Shown: positions 36,803-49,530, numbered from the stretch's first letter. The stretch: 64,000 nucleotides of DNA from Siphonodentalium dalli (GCA_032622095.1 CP136064.1:38924426-38988425), one strand, 5' to 3'. Made by a program: numbers and translations. The notes: generated from the sequence alone by a model not told the origin.

Positions 36803-37176
36803 CCAGAACGGCCCTGTGCCAATGCATTCTCTTATATATGCGAGTCGATCATAGGTCGCCTCGCATATATAAGAGAATGCATTGGCTTAACACATATTTA
36901 AAATGATAAAATTGTTAAAGAATGTAGAAAAATATTTTTTTTATTTTTGTTTAGGCCAATGCATTCTCTTATATATGCGAGGCGACCTATGGTCGACTCG
37001 CATATATAAGAGAATGCATTGGCACAGGGCATAACTGTAACCATCACAATGTGGTCAATGAACCGGTTCCAATGATATCCATATGTGTATGGTGCTATTG
37101 AGACAGACCGAAGATATTTTAGGCTGTTGAAGCTTTATTTGGGCGTTTTTGGCCGTTTTGTTGGGTAAAGGGTTAA
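36803..37176. mobile_element. TTAA element with double hairpins, copy 2 (left end lost)
   Basis: Carries the same hairpins (about 36818-36886 and 36954-37023) and the same right flank as 12254-12649, ending TTGGGTAAAGGGTTAA. The left end begins inside the element (CCAGAACGGCC) and lacks TTAACCCTTT. Confidence 0.85.
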
Positions 37177-37318
37177 GTCACAATTATACACGAAATGTAT
37201 TAACCTAGTGCATTAAATTCCATTCGAGCCTTTAGCGAGGCTCGAAACGAATTTGGTGGACGATATTAAAAAATAGAATTGCGACGAATTTGCGATCCAT
37301 TGTATCACGTAATCACAT

Positions 37319-37853
37319 TTAAAGATGCGGGCTGCGTTGGCGGTGGATATGCCGTTAAAATATTCACCTCCGTCAAAAACCGCCATAAACAGGAAGAATA
37401 GTAAAATATAGACAGACTTTGTTCTTACACCAATCAGAAATATGGCATAAACAGTATGTTGTTGTCAATGTTTTCCCCTTTGTTATGTAAAAAAAACAAC
37501 AACAAAACGTTACGTTACCTGGCTTTTGTTTAGATCCGGATATGGTAAACATAACGAGTGTTATTTGTTACTGTTTTCCTGATATGGAAATAACAAAGAG
37601 CGTTTATATCATTTGTATGTGATTAACCAATAGAATTTCGCTGTGTTATGTAAACAGAAGCACAACTTCTGTAACATGCACGAGCAGGCTCTTGTTTACG
37701 TACACCATCGTACGTCTTGACGACAATATACTATTTACGCGCTGATTATGTTTGGCTTATGAACAAAACTATATATATTTTAATATTCCTTCTGTTGATG
37801 GCGATTTGAACAAATATAAATATTTCGGCAACGAACGCCGCCCGTGCCTTTAA
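37319..37853 (+). mobile_element. TTAA-flanked MITE, family 1, copy 5
   Basis: Ends TTAAAGATGCGGGCTGCG and CCGCCCGTGCCTTTAA. More diverged than the other copies and slightly longer. Confidence 0.85.
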
Positions 37854-38344
37854 CAAGGAAAAACGATCTCGAAACGGCTGGGGTTTAACAAAATTAATAT
37901 TGATTTCCTTATCACAATCCAAGAGTCAAGAATAAAATAAAGTCCAATTTTAAATGTGTCTTTTCATGTTGACAAAAATTTTCAACAACCCTTATCATCC
38001 ACGTTTATCTCACAGTCAACACTAAATAACCAACGCAAATCGAACATCATAATTATATTCTAATTAACATAATAATAAAGTTCCGGCATCGACATCATTC
38101 CGTTAAGCTCTGATGTCACTGCGCGTGACGATACTACGCGTGTGTTTTACTAAAACAATATGAGGCCGAGTTTTTGGTGCTAATTATGTGATAAAAATAT
38201 TTAATATACGAGCCTAACGAGCTTAAACACAATATTTAATATACAAGCCTAACGAGCTTAAACACAATATTTAGAAATCGTCACATAGCTCGTCCAATCG
38301 GCTACACATTCGGCGGAAAGTATCGAGGAGTCCGATTTATCAGT

Positions 38345-38804
38345 TTAAAGATGCAGTATCCGAATTAACGCTCCTAAATTACTATTTCTTTGGCTTCGGG
38401 TGTAAAATATTTTTTATTCGAGTCGAGAAACCCACCCATCAAAGCTCAGAGTGATCAGGTATAGAATTTTGAAGTTTTTTATTTCTCGAGATGTGCAATT
38501 ATATGTGGCCCAGAAAAACGTCGTCAAATAAAATGGGACAAAATTGCGGATGAAGATGGATAACTCTACAACAAGTGGTAATACGGCCAAATTTCGTGAT
38601 ACTCAAATGAAATATACGGCCATATTTCGTTGAACAAAATATTGATAAATAACACGTTTTGGGAAATTTTATACCATAGTTGACAGTGGTTAGCATTATT
38701 TTGTTGTAATTAATCGATTCTGATAAGTAAAGCGTATTTTGAAAAAATGTTGTTGTTGTATCTTGATGATATGGGGACCGTCTGATCGGACTGAGTACAT
38801 TTAA
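38345..38804 (-). mobile_element. TTAA-flanked MITE, family 2, copy A
   Basis: Ends TTAAAGATGCAGTATCCGAA and CGGACTGAGTACATTTAA. The interior contains AAATTACTATTTCTTTGGC and, in reverse, CAACAACAACA. Shares ends and order with copies at 48490 and 49054. Confidence 0.85.
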
Positions 38805-38881
38805 GTTGTTTACGGATGGATAACTGTGTTTAAAACAGATAGCTACGTAGTTTGGTACGCCGCCGTATATAAATCTATTAG

Positions 38882-39443
38882 CACGGGGGGGGGGGGGAAC
38901 TGCGACGTGAGGATCGGTGGCATTCCGATAAAGAGACGGTGGAAATCTGATAAACGAGACGATTCGCTTTCGGCGACAAACGAGATGTTCTTCGTGTTTG
39001 GGCATTCAAACGGAATTGCCGTGACAAATCAGGTTTCATATCATCATATCGTTATTTTAGCTACTAATATCCATCAAAATCTAGACGCTTCAGTGAGTAA
39101 TACCATGCAATAGAATCGCCATTTAAAAACGAACCGTCGCGTGTCTTTTATCGGAAAACGAACCGTCGCATGACTTTTAAATGGCTATTCTCTTGATTTT
39201 AGTCACTGTTGCGTCTAGATTTTGATGGATATTAGTAACTCAATTAACGATATGATGATATGAAACCTGATTTGTCACGGCAATTCCGTTTGAATGCCCA
39301 AACACGAAGAAAATCTCGTTTGTCGCCGAAAGCGAACCGTCTCGTTTATCGGATTCCCACCGTCTCTTTATCGGAATTCCACCGTCTCTTTATCGGAATG
39401 CCACCGATCCTCACGTCGCAGTCCCCCCCCCCCCCCCCCCGTG
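38882..39443. mobile_element. 562-bp palindromic element, ATTAG target duplication, G/C-tract ends
   Basis: Starts CAC followed by 13 G and ends with a run of C and GTG. Flanked by ATTAG at 38877-38881 and 39444-39448. Arms of about 250 bp pair along CTGCGACGTGAGGATCGGTG, CATTCCGATAAAGAGACGG, GGCAATTCCGTTTGAATG and others. The right arm has an extra CCACCGTCTCTTTATCGGAA unit. Open frames on both strands are by-products. Confidence 0.92.
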
Positions 39444-39539
39444 ATTAGGCGACATGACTGTTCATCTTACCACATTCTACCAAGTATGTCTCGTATATGT
39501 TTGGCATGGAGTAATGAGATATAGTGTAACTAACTAGTA

Positions 39540-40430
39540 ATCTAATCACTCAATGCATCTGTCAGAGTGCTAATTTTTTGACAATTATTTCATTGTTTAT
39601 CCACCTGGTTTATCTACATTTATTTGACTGTATCATATGTGTGGTTCGTTTCTATAGTATTCGCGTTAGGTTCGTTTCTTTAAATTGTTAGATTATGCTT
39701 TCTCGCAATTCCAACCTTTTCTTTGTATTTATCAGCTGGCTTTTCTTGCCCAAACGGGTGCTCATTAATTACCATTCATCGCAAGTATTCTAAGCTTTAA
39801 TTTTAATAATTAATTATTTGCCAAAATTTGAATGCCACTGTGGTGATCGGATATTTTATAATGCAACTCTGTTAATCGAATCGCGCGTCGTTAATTCACA
39901 CCTGTGCATGCTTTGTATATAAGAAACTGTAAAACTGTGTTATGTTACTTTATATTTATTACAACCGGAGTTCCGATTATTGTGTGGACAGCTTCCAACT
40001 ATACCGGAATGTCCGTATGATTCTATTGTAAAAATAAATGCTAATAATTACCCAGAAAGACTCAACCTTGATTCAACCCGAAGTCAGTTCTACTAAACGT
40101 CACATATGATACGGAATATTCACACACATTCCCTAAACAATTGCAATATCTCCATACACTTACGGTTCTCTCTAGAATTTGTATCCATATTATACATATA
40201 TAGATTCATCGCCGTCCCATCCCATCGTACATGTGTACATGTTGCCAACGCTTTCGCAAACGATGTGCATAGATGCCATAGATGGCTTAATTTCCTAATA
40301 ATACTTGTTATTGTTCTGAATTGAATGTCTTCCCACTACATCATGGCTGGTTGAACTTACTTATGAAAGCTATTCATGCACGCACTTATCATATTACACC
40401 CTTTGTGATTTCTGATCAAGATATCAATTA
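39540..40430. other. No gene recognised
   Basis: AT-rich with scattered short open frames and no supported domain, RNA or repeat. Confidence 0.4.
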
Positions 40431-40529
40431 CAATTCATTCAAACTACCGTTGGAAACGAAACAAATACTGTGAATGATATAGATTCTACACAGTGCAGTG
40501 AAATGTACCAAATACACCGGCGAACCATA

Positions 40530-40740
40530 AACAAGAATACCATAGTCAGAAATGGTAACGCCCTCACGATCATATTATTATATATATATATTCCTTTATT
40601 TCCGCCATTGCTGGAGAGCAAGTAAATATTAAAATACAATACAAATAACAATACATATATGGCTGCATAGATATAATATTTAATATACAAAGATAAATAT
40701 AAAAATAAAAACGACACACAGTACATATCTGGGATCGAAG
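40530..40740 (-). repeat. Shared repeat end (ACCATAGTCAGAAATGGTAA)
   Basis: About 45 bp from 40533 match the left end of the insertion in foldback 1 (28650). On the minus strand it is followed by a TA-rich tail. It may be a retroelement 3' end; family unknown. Confidence 0.4.
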
Positions 40741-41247
40741 ACCCAGACTATAAGGTACTTCTGTGAGAAGTTCACTTACATGTGTACGTGTATAATACAA
40801 TTATCAGAGGAGATTCGTATATAAGGACCTGCTGTGGTCATGATCATTAAAGTTTCCCATGCGTGCTTTGAACATATAGGGTGCATGCGGTGGGGTGTGT
40901 CATTCCCAGCGCAAGTTTATCCCTAAATCAGTAAACATTTTCAGTCTTTTAACTTCCTATCTAACTCTTTATTTTCTGGAGGATAATAAAGATATATTGC
41001 TTCACAAAATAGCAAGTTTGTCCTTCACTATCCGGACGGTGCATGTTGAAGACTCTGAAATTGCGCCAAACTATATGTGTTTGCAAATGTCGTTACTGTA
41101 TACGTTGTGCATAATAGGAATGTCATTATGGTCAAAAATGTGATACATTCCATAACATTATCTACGTGGCGACTGACAGTTTCGGGAACGCATGCTAGAA
41201 ACACCAGCATCTGTTCGTTACTAGACATTTCATCGATAGGCATAAAT

Positions 41248-41850
41248 ATGGGCGGTCATTCGGTCGGAAATTACATGAAATAAAAGTTAATGGTGCTTTG
41301 TGAAAACAATAGTCTCTATTTTCAAACCAATATTCTCTATTTTCAAACCAATAGTCGTTCTTGGATTCAATAAGAGACAGTTCCGTTTTAATAGATATAG
41401 ATTCATAATCAATGTTGACCGATGCAAACTTAAAGTTCTATTTTAATTTAATAGTAGGCCTATTCATTGTTCAACTAATATCTAATAACACACAATTAGT
41501 AAGATTCGCGAATATTCAACAAACGTACATTCCGTTTCAATAACCATATTTTCTTAATCAATAAAGATATTTCAAACCAATAGACGATTTCCCACGATCA
41601 ATGATTATCGTTATAAAACTAATAGACCTTATTGTCATTCTTATATTTAATAGATATAAATTATCACCAATGCACAATTAATAACGTTCGTATTCGAATC
41701 AATATCTAATAGCGGAATCAACTATTTCAGGTGAAACCAATGACTAAAATTGCAGAATTAATGGACGAGTCTACAGAATTAATAGCTTCCGTTTACAAAC
41801 CAATGAACAATTCTTGAATTACTAGTTAATTCTTGAATTAACGCTAGGGG
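41248..41850. mobile_element. AT-rich element with CCAATAG-type subrepeats, copy 1
   Basis: Begins ATGGGCGGTCATTCGGTCGG, ends ACGCTAGGGGC. The interior is a degenerate run of AAACCAATAG / TTGAATTAAT boxes every 20-30 bp. The same boundaries occur inverted at 51979-52533. No coding capacity. Confidence 0.75.
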
Positions 41851-42224
41851 CGCTGGCCACAGATTTTGCTGGATTCACCTAACCGCAAAATCCGCGACGT
41901 CAACATGGGATATCCCCGCGAGCAACAAAAAAATGCATGTTCTCGAACATTTTCGCGTCAGAAAGTGGCCCTGAACATGAAAACTGCGATGATATACGGA
42001 CTGTGGACTATATCCTGTACCTGTAGCAGATACCGAAGATTCATTTGAGAGCTTTTTGTTAAATATTGACCCAGAATGCCAACGAAGATCTGAAGATAGT
42101 CGCGAGCCCAGCGAGACAGAAATTCAGTGCCAGCAATCATTGAATCGATCAAATTATACAACCAGACAACTATAAAATTATCAATGTCATTCATTGTTGA
42201 CGACGATTGTCATAATAACTGATT

Positions 42225-45200
42225 TAGTCCAGGAGATATTGGTCGACCTCTGCACCCCCCCAGGACTTAACTTCACCCCACTAATTTTCTTCCTTAAGGT
42301 CTCCTCTAATTTTTTTCACTTGTTAACAAGAAAAAAAAGTGGCCGCAGAGACTCCAGACAAGATGGCGTCCATCATGGCGGCCATTTTAAAAAAATGCCT
42401 CAGGTCTCTTTGATCGCCATTATAGTAAAGATGAAAGCAAATGCAGTCTTGTTTTCCGCTCGATTCGTTATGCTAATATACAACCCTTACAAATTAGCCA
42501 AAAATCCGACACCAGAATCCAATATGGCGGCCAAGATGGCCGCCGAAATGTGAAAATATGCTATTTTTCTGACATGTTACCACCTTTCGTTTGTCTATGT
42601 GAGAAAATGTTATAATTTTTGCGTCAAGTTATACATGTATCATATAGAGGAGTCATTGGCGAACACATGGGGACCATAATATGCATTCATTGCGGGATAT
42701 TTTTGTCCGATATCACGTTTTCCCCAAATGCCGGTATCATAGGTCAAAGCCGAATCTCCGTTAATAACCGGATGTTATGTTTCGAATCAATGAATCTTAT
42801 TGCTATTATAACAACACCCATGCATATATATTTGCAGGAGATACTCGAGATAGGATTCCTCTTATACCTGAGTTGAGGAATATTTACCCAAATCCAAGAT
42901 GGCGGCCAAAATGGCCACCAGAAATAAAAAATCGCCGAAAATCGCTGATTTTAACATCAGTGAGCATTATTGTTATGACAACTCCACACCTGCTTACTAT
43001 TGTAAGTTGGGAACACTTAGGCGAAGAACTTTCCTTGTACCATATCCAAATAAAAGTCCCCCAAACCCAAAATGGCGCCCACAATGGCGGACAGATTTGG
43101 AAAAATTACCGAAATTCCCTCATATTCACATCATTGGGCATTATTGTCGAGACAGCTCCATCCATGCGTACAATTGAGTTGGAAATACTGAGGTGAAGTA
43201 ATTACCTTACATCTCATGCAAGAAATTGTTTTCCAAATCGAAGATGGCGGCCAAAATGGCGACCGAAATTTGAAAACACGCCTACATTCCTTTACTTTCT
43301 TAGGATGGCCGTTATTGTTTCGCGATTACATGTTGATATGTATGAATTATTCATTAGGGTTTGGCAAGTGATACTCACAGTCAATATGGCGGCCAAACTG
43401 GCGGGCAGAAATTGAAAAGAAGCCGATATTATCACATACTAATTTCAACTTTTTGTCATAATATTGATTTGTATAAACAAAACGGTACATAATATAAGCC
43501 ATATATTAGTTCCAATGTAAGTCGTAGCCTTTTGGAAGGATGAAAACCCACAATCGCAATGTGGCATTTCAAAATCCATTCTCCACTAAGGGCTCATACT
43601 GGCCGTAACCGTATATAGGTGCGCCGAATAGTCATATTATGACTTCCAAGAATCAAAACAACAGTACCTGAGCTTATTCTGAATTGCCACATTCAGCATT
43701 ATCTAGACTCGTTTCCGTCTCTTCGTCATATTAATCTATCTCACTCACAACAACAGTTCACTACTCTTCTTTGTAGGAGTGTGCCACTAATCGCAATGTT
43801 TCAAACAATACATATGCCGGTGTCCAGCTCACGTGTTGGTTTCGAAAGCTTGGAATTCGTAGCGAGCTTCATTCGTGGTATAGCTTATGGTATAATTCAG
43901 ATGCTACATATGGGGTATATGCGTCATCTTGTGCGATACACTATAAAGGTATTCGGTCGATGCGTATACTAGCTTTCATAAGGACCTATCTATCTGCGTA
44001 TTGTCAGCTTTGGTGACCTAATGGGGATAACAACGTGTACGCCTGGTGATCTTCCCAAACAGCCACTTCTCAATATATGGTTCATCAATTCACATACTCA
44101 TCTAATGCACTGACGTACCCGGACAACTTCTGTATATGGCTTCGAATGTTGAAAGCCCGACATTTGCCGGGTGCAATTCTGCTAAGGCGTAGAAGACCAT
44201 AATGCATAATATACCCAAACTCCTTGAACATGATAATAAGAACAAGCTTGTTGGCGTCCAGCAATCGTCTCACCGAACAGATCCAAGCAGATGATAACAA
44301 TACACACGGTGCTAGTTTGTGGGTATGTATCATGACAGTGGAAATGAAATTGGACCATGACTGTACCGCCCCTTATTTTGTTATGTTTTATATTCAGACA
44401 GGATCTCATGTGTGGCTTTGCTTTCCTTGTATGCTAAGATTGTATGTTCCCATCCGTTTGGAAGCCGTTCTTAAACAACTGGACCAGGGGTATGCCATTG
44501 GCTACTGCTGTATAAGCCACACAAAGACTGGTGTAGTCTTAAAGGCGATACCTTTGATAGTTGGTTGATATGTCATACTCACGCTGGGTGGTATGATTCA
44601 ATAAAGTACAAATGCCATCAACAAAAGGGTGAAATGTTCAACGCGAAGAACATCCAGAGGAATGTTACGTTGATGAGCTCTTGCATTCAGTTCAACACAC
44701 GTTGGTACACCAAGTGATTTCTTGATAACATCACCAATGCGACCATTTTCCTGCATGAGACATTAACTACTATATTCTAAAGTTATATATATAAAGCTAT
44801 ATGATCATAAAGGTCGCGTTCCCCAACGGCCACAGCCATCGCCATTGAGACTGTAAATTGTTCTTTAAACACATAGTGAAATAAATGCACCACAGTTCCT
44901 GACATTCTCTTGAATAATACCGCCCACATACTGACACTAACCCCGAGAGAGGATAACAAAACACGCATACATCCATGCTATAAAGACATTATCCTTTAGT
45001 CCATCCGACTGTTTTGAGGGAGGCTAGCATATTATTATCCAGACAAAAGTGTACGTAGTTGAATCAGAAAGGCTAAACAAAACCGACACGCATGACATTC
45101 GATATCTTAAACATGCACCAGGTGTAGGGGTGGTGTATACAGTGGCCCATTTCATTCCCACTATCATGGCGCATGTCCACAAACTAGCACCGCGAGCATT

Positions 45201-47153
45201 GTTCTTCTTTGCTGGGAGATATTCGACGAGACAACTGCGGGGCGTCACACAGTTTGCTCGGATAATGGTCAAGAAGTTTGGGTAGTCTGTACACTAGGGT
45301 CTTCTACTTAGCTGATAGACATCTGGCCAAGGGAATGAGACAACTAGCAACCTTCGAAACACTGTCGAAGTTGTCCACATATGCCAATGCCTTCGCTGAG
45401 TGTGAGTTGACGAACTATCTATTGAGAAGTGACTAGCTAACTGGTTCGCCAGGTGTACATGTCGTTATCCCATGGGGTATGAGGCACATACATAGAGATG
45501 ACCTTCTGTAAGCTAGACACCGGAAAATGAATTGTTTGAAACGTTATGATTAGAGGGACCCTCCTCCCAGGAAGTGGTGAATACTTTGTCGGTGTGAACG
45601 ACCTAGATTTATCAGACAAAGAAATGGAAGCTGGTCCAGATAATTATGGACTTGACGTGGCAAATCAGAATCTGTTATCAGGTAATTGTTCTGATATAAC
45701 TATTCGGCGCACCTACGCTTACGGCCATTATCGGCGCTAAGTGGAGACTGGATTTCGAAATGCCACATCACGATATTAATTGTGGTGTTTCATCTTTCCA
45801 GAAGGATACGATCTATGTTATGCGTTTTGATACCTTTAAGTTGAACTAGTAGATGGTTTATGTACAATTTCGTCCATACATACCGATATTATGACAAAAG
45901 GTTGAAATTAATATGTGAAAATATCGATTTCTTTTCAATTTCTAGCAGCCAATTTACCAGCGATCTTGGCTGTGAGTATCAATTGCCAAACTCTAATGAA
46001 TACGTCATGTCACTATTCCATATCAACATGTAATGGTGGATAGAAATCGCGAAACAATAACGCCCATCCTAAGAAAGTAAAGGAATGTAGATTTGTTTTC
46101 AAATTTCGGTCGCCATTTTGACCGCCATCTTCGATTTGGAAAACAGTTTCTTGCATGAGATGTAATGTAATTACTTCACCTCAGTATTTCCAACTCAATT
46201 GTAAGCATGGGTGGAGTTGTCTCGACAATAATGCCCAATGATGTGAATATGAGGGAATTTCGGTGATTATTCAAAATCTGTCCGCCATTGTGGGCGCCAT
46301 TTTGGATTTGGGGGACTTTTATTTGGATATGGTACAAGGAAAGTTCTTCGCCTAAGTGTTCCCAACTTACAATAGTAAGCAGGTGTTGAGTTGTCATGAC
46401 AATAATGCTCACTGATGTTAAAATCAGCGATTTTCGGCTATTTTTTATTTCTGGTGGCCATTTTGGCCGCCATCTTGGATTTGGGTAAATATTCCTCAAC
46501 TCAGGTATAAGAGGAATCCTAGCTCGAGTATCTCCTGCAAATATATATGCATGGGTGTTGTTATAATAGCAATAACATTCATTGATTCGAAACATAACAT
46601 CCGGTTATTAACGGAGATTCGGCTTCGACCTATGATACCGGCATTTGGGAAAACGTGATATCGGACAAAAATATCCCGCAATGAATGCATATTATGGTCC
46701 CCATGTGTTCGCCAATGACTCCTCTATATGATAAATGTATAACATGACGCAAACATTCTAACATTTTCCCACAGAGACAAACGAAAGGTGGTAACATGTC
46801 AGAAAAATAGCATATTTTCACATTTCGGCGGCCATCTTGGCCGCCATATTGGATTCTGGTGTCGGATTTTTGGCTAATTTGTAAGGGTTGTATATTAGCA
46901 TAACGCATCGAGCAAAAAACAAGACCGCATGTGCTATCATCTTTACTATAATGGCGATCAAAGAGACCTGGTGCATTAAAAAAAATGGCCGCCATGATGG
47001 ACGCCATCTTGTCTGGAGTCTCTGCGGCCACTTTTTTTTCTTGTTAACAAGTGAAAAAAATTAGAGGAGACCTTAAGGAAGAAAATTAGTTGGGTGAAGT
47101 TAAGTCCTGGAGGGGGGGGGGGGTGCAGAGGTCGACCAATATCTCCTGGACTA
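42225..47153. mobile_element. Giant foldback element 2 (4.93 kb, ATT target duplication)
   Basis: Same family as 27805-34992, without the 2.1-kb insertion. Starts TAGTCCAGGAGATATTGG, ends with its complement, and is flanked by ATT at 42222-42224 and 47154-47156. Left arm 42225 to about 44365, right arm about 45145-47153; centre about 44370-45140. Its central region is in opposite orientation to that of element 1. Poly-C next to the left end is 7, and the matching G run on the right is 12. Open frames along the arms are fragments with no recognised domain. Confidence 0.92.
44598..44968 (-). pseudogene. Coding relic in the centre of foldback 2
   Basis: Minus-strand segments SMWAVLFKRMSGTVVHLFHY (about 44950-44880) and, from 44756 to a stop at 44598, GDVIKKSLGVPTCVELNARA and HFTLLLMAF. 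Homologous to the relic at 32285-32620. Perhaps remnants of the element's own gene or a captured host exon; not identified. Confidence 0.5.
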
Positions 47154-47729
47154 ATTGTTATTCAACTTATTCTACAAATGAAGAATCTAAATATAATTCT
47201 AAAAAAAAAAATTATAAGAAAACCTAATACAGTGCGACAAGCACTTCAGAACTCAATCATAAGCCAACTAGAACAGAGGTCATGTCAACTTACAGGTTGC
47301 ATTATACATGCATATATTGTGACCACATAAATGATATATACAACTGCAGTGACTTCTTAATTATTTCAGTATTCGATACCATAACCATGGTCGTTCCATA
47401 CCATAATTTTTGGTTTTACATTCCGGAACCGGATTGTTTGGTTACTTTTTTTTATTTCGTACTTTGTAGAAAATCATTTATTTGTTTCCATATGGTGTGA
47501 CATACATGTAGTAACATGGTACGAAATGACCAATTGATTTCCTACATGGTACGAAAACGACCAAACAATAAGGCACGAAACTACCAAAAATATGGTACGA
47601 AACTACCAAACATGTGGTACGAAATGACTTAAGACGATACAAACCGTCCTGTACCCATTTATATCTCCTCGGTAAGGGGAACAACCAGACAGTGACCCTG
47701 TAGACTAGCAGCGCCAACATCGTTGGTTT

Positions 47730-47845
47730 GATATTAGGCCCTATATCACCCTGAGGTACCGGTAACCTCATATCACAATCAGCCTGACGTCGAAGGCTGA
47801 TATGAGGCTACTGAGGGCTGAAATCAGGCCTATAATATCAAACCA
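47730..47845. repeat. ~110-bp hairpin, copy 2 (GGTAACCTCATAT)
   Basis: Matches the hairpin at 17621-17712 in sequence and flanks (AATATCAAACCAAT). Further homology runs in inverted order between about 47880-48160 and 17430-17580, for example AGGGCAAATTGAAG. Confidence 0.75.
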
Positions 47846-48489
47846 ATCATGTAATACCCTATCTATTAATTACGGAAGTTCGCCTCTTAGTAACCGTGTA
47901 ATATTGACAACTCTTTCAAATGAGTGACATCACAAAAAAATGGTATCTATGCCTTATCTAACAGTGAAATAGAATTACACCATGTCATAAAGCCATACCG
48001 TGTATTACTCAGATCGTGATGTCATAAAATTATACATGTATTACTCTTAATTAGTGATGTCGTAAAATGATATTACTCGATTTAGGGCAAATTGAAGTGA
48101 TATTCACCTAAGTACAAATGGAATTTGACAACAAGCCATACCGTGCACAAATGTCATATCTAATTAATAATTTTCGAATTTGTTTTAGACCGATATACAT
48201 GTACCCTGTAGCCATCTGTAGGAAACTTCCTTCCAAGGGGGTGCTGTCGGAACATACATATATCAAGGTGGACCCCCTCCCCAATGGGGGACTCTCTATC
48301 CATGCCCATTGGAAATAAATTATAATGTGCAATGGATGAATAGCCAATAGGTTGCTGGCATTTCATACCATGGAAGTTTGACATAGAGATGTTTCGCACC
48401 AGGGTTCTGGACATTTCTTACCAGTTCCTGTATAATTTCGACAATTCGTACCTTTGAGTATACCGGTATTATTTTTAAAAAAAATTACA

Positions 48490-48929
48490 TTAAAGGTACT
48501 CAGTCCGATTCGATGGTTCCCATATCATCAGATTTCAACAACAACAACACCATTTTTTGAAATGCCACTTCGTTTACCAGAATCGATTAATGCCCCAAAA
48601 ATAATGCTAACCAGTCAAATATAGTATACAATTGCCCAAAACCTGTTATTTATCAACATTTTGTTCAATGAAATTTTTCGGGTTTGTCAAATATCTGACA
48701 CGAAAAAAGCACTTGCTTTTAGAGTTATCCATCTTCATCCGTCCTCTTTCGACTTTTTATTGGGCCACTGATAAAATTATCGATGGTGAAAAATAATAGA
48801 TTTCAAAAATCGATATCTGATCACTCTCAGCTTTGATGGGTGGGTTCCTCGACTCAAATCAAATATGTTTTACCCCGAAGCCAAGGAAATAGTAATATTC
48901 AAGCGTTAATTCGGATTATGCATCTTTAA
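48490..48929 (+). mobile_element. TTAA-flanked MITE, family 2, copy B
   Basis: Ends TTAAAGGTACTCAGTCCGAT and TTCGGATTATGCATCTTTAA. The interior has CAACAACAACA and ATCGATATCTGATCACTC. Confidence 0.87.
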
Positions 48930-49053
48930 CTTTGTCGCGACAATTTCAATTTGTTCATTTTGTTTCGCAAAAAAAGAAAAAAGAAATATGTTAACATGTA
49001 AATGTCGGGTTTTCATCATCACGAACGTTAAATCATAAACATGTTCGCTTTCA

Positions 49054-49530
49054 TTAAAGGTACTCAACCCGTAAAGAGGGTCCCCATCTCAACAGATTCC
49101 AACAACAACAATCCGATCAGAGGGTCCTATATTACTATTTATTTAGCTTTGGGGGTAAAAAATATTTGATTCGAGTCGAGGAACCCATCAAACAAAGCTC
49201 AGAGTTATTAGATATTGATTTTTGAAAATTCTTATGTTCTCGAGATGAGTACTTATAACTGCCGTCAATTTGGTAACATGCTCGAGATTTTACGCCAAAA
49301 TTCTATTCAAACAGACAAGGATGGATAACTCTATAATCAAGTGGTAATAATTGACTACGTACTGGGCCAGAAAGAATTCCCGATAATGAAAAATAATAGA
49401 TTTCTAAAATCGATATCTAACAAATCTGAGCTTTGATGGGTGACTTCCTCGACTCGAATCAAATATTTTTGACCCCCGAAGCCATTGAAATAGTAATTGA
49501 GAGGAGTTTTATCGGGTTGAGTACCTTTAA
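49054..49530 (+). mobile_element. TTAA-flanked MITE, family 2, copy C
   Basis: Ends TTAAAGGTACTCAACCCG and CGGGTTGAGTACCTTTAA, the cleanest TIR pair of the family. About 120 bp separates it from copy B, in the same orientation. Confidence 0.9.

Noticed and set aside
38499-39524. Open frames with Pro-rich or Arg-rich ends around the G/C tracts
   Set aside because: They come from the palindromic element and its homopolymer ends.
42194-42553. 119-codon plus-strand open frame and similar frames in the foldback arms (34653-35054, 46176-46595, 46630-47031, 42777-43196)
   Set aside because: They lie in the inverted arms, occur in all four arms with frame changes, and have no domain; they are translations of the repeat.
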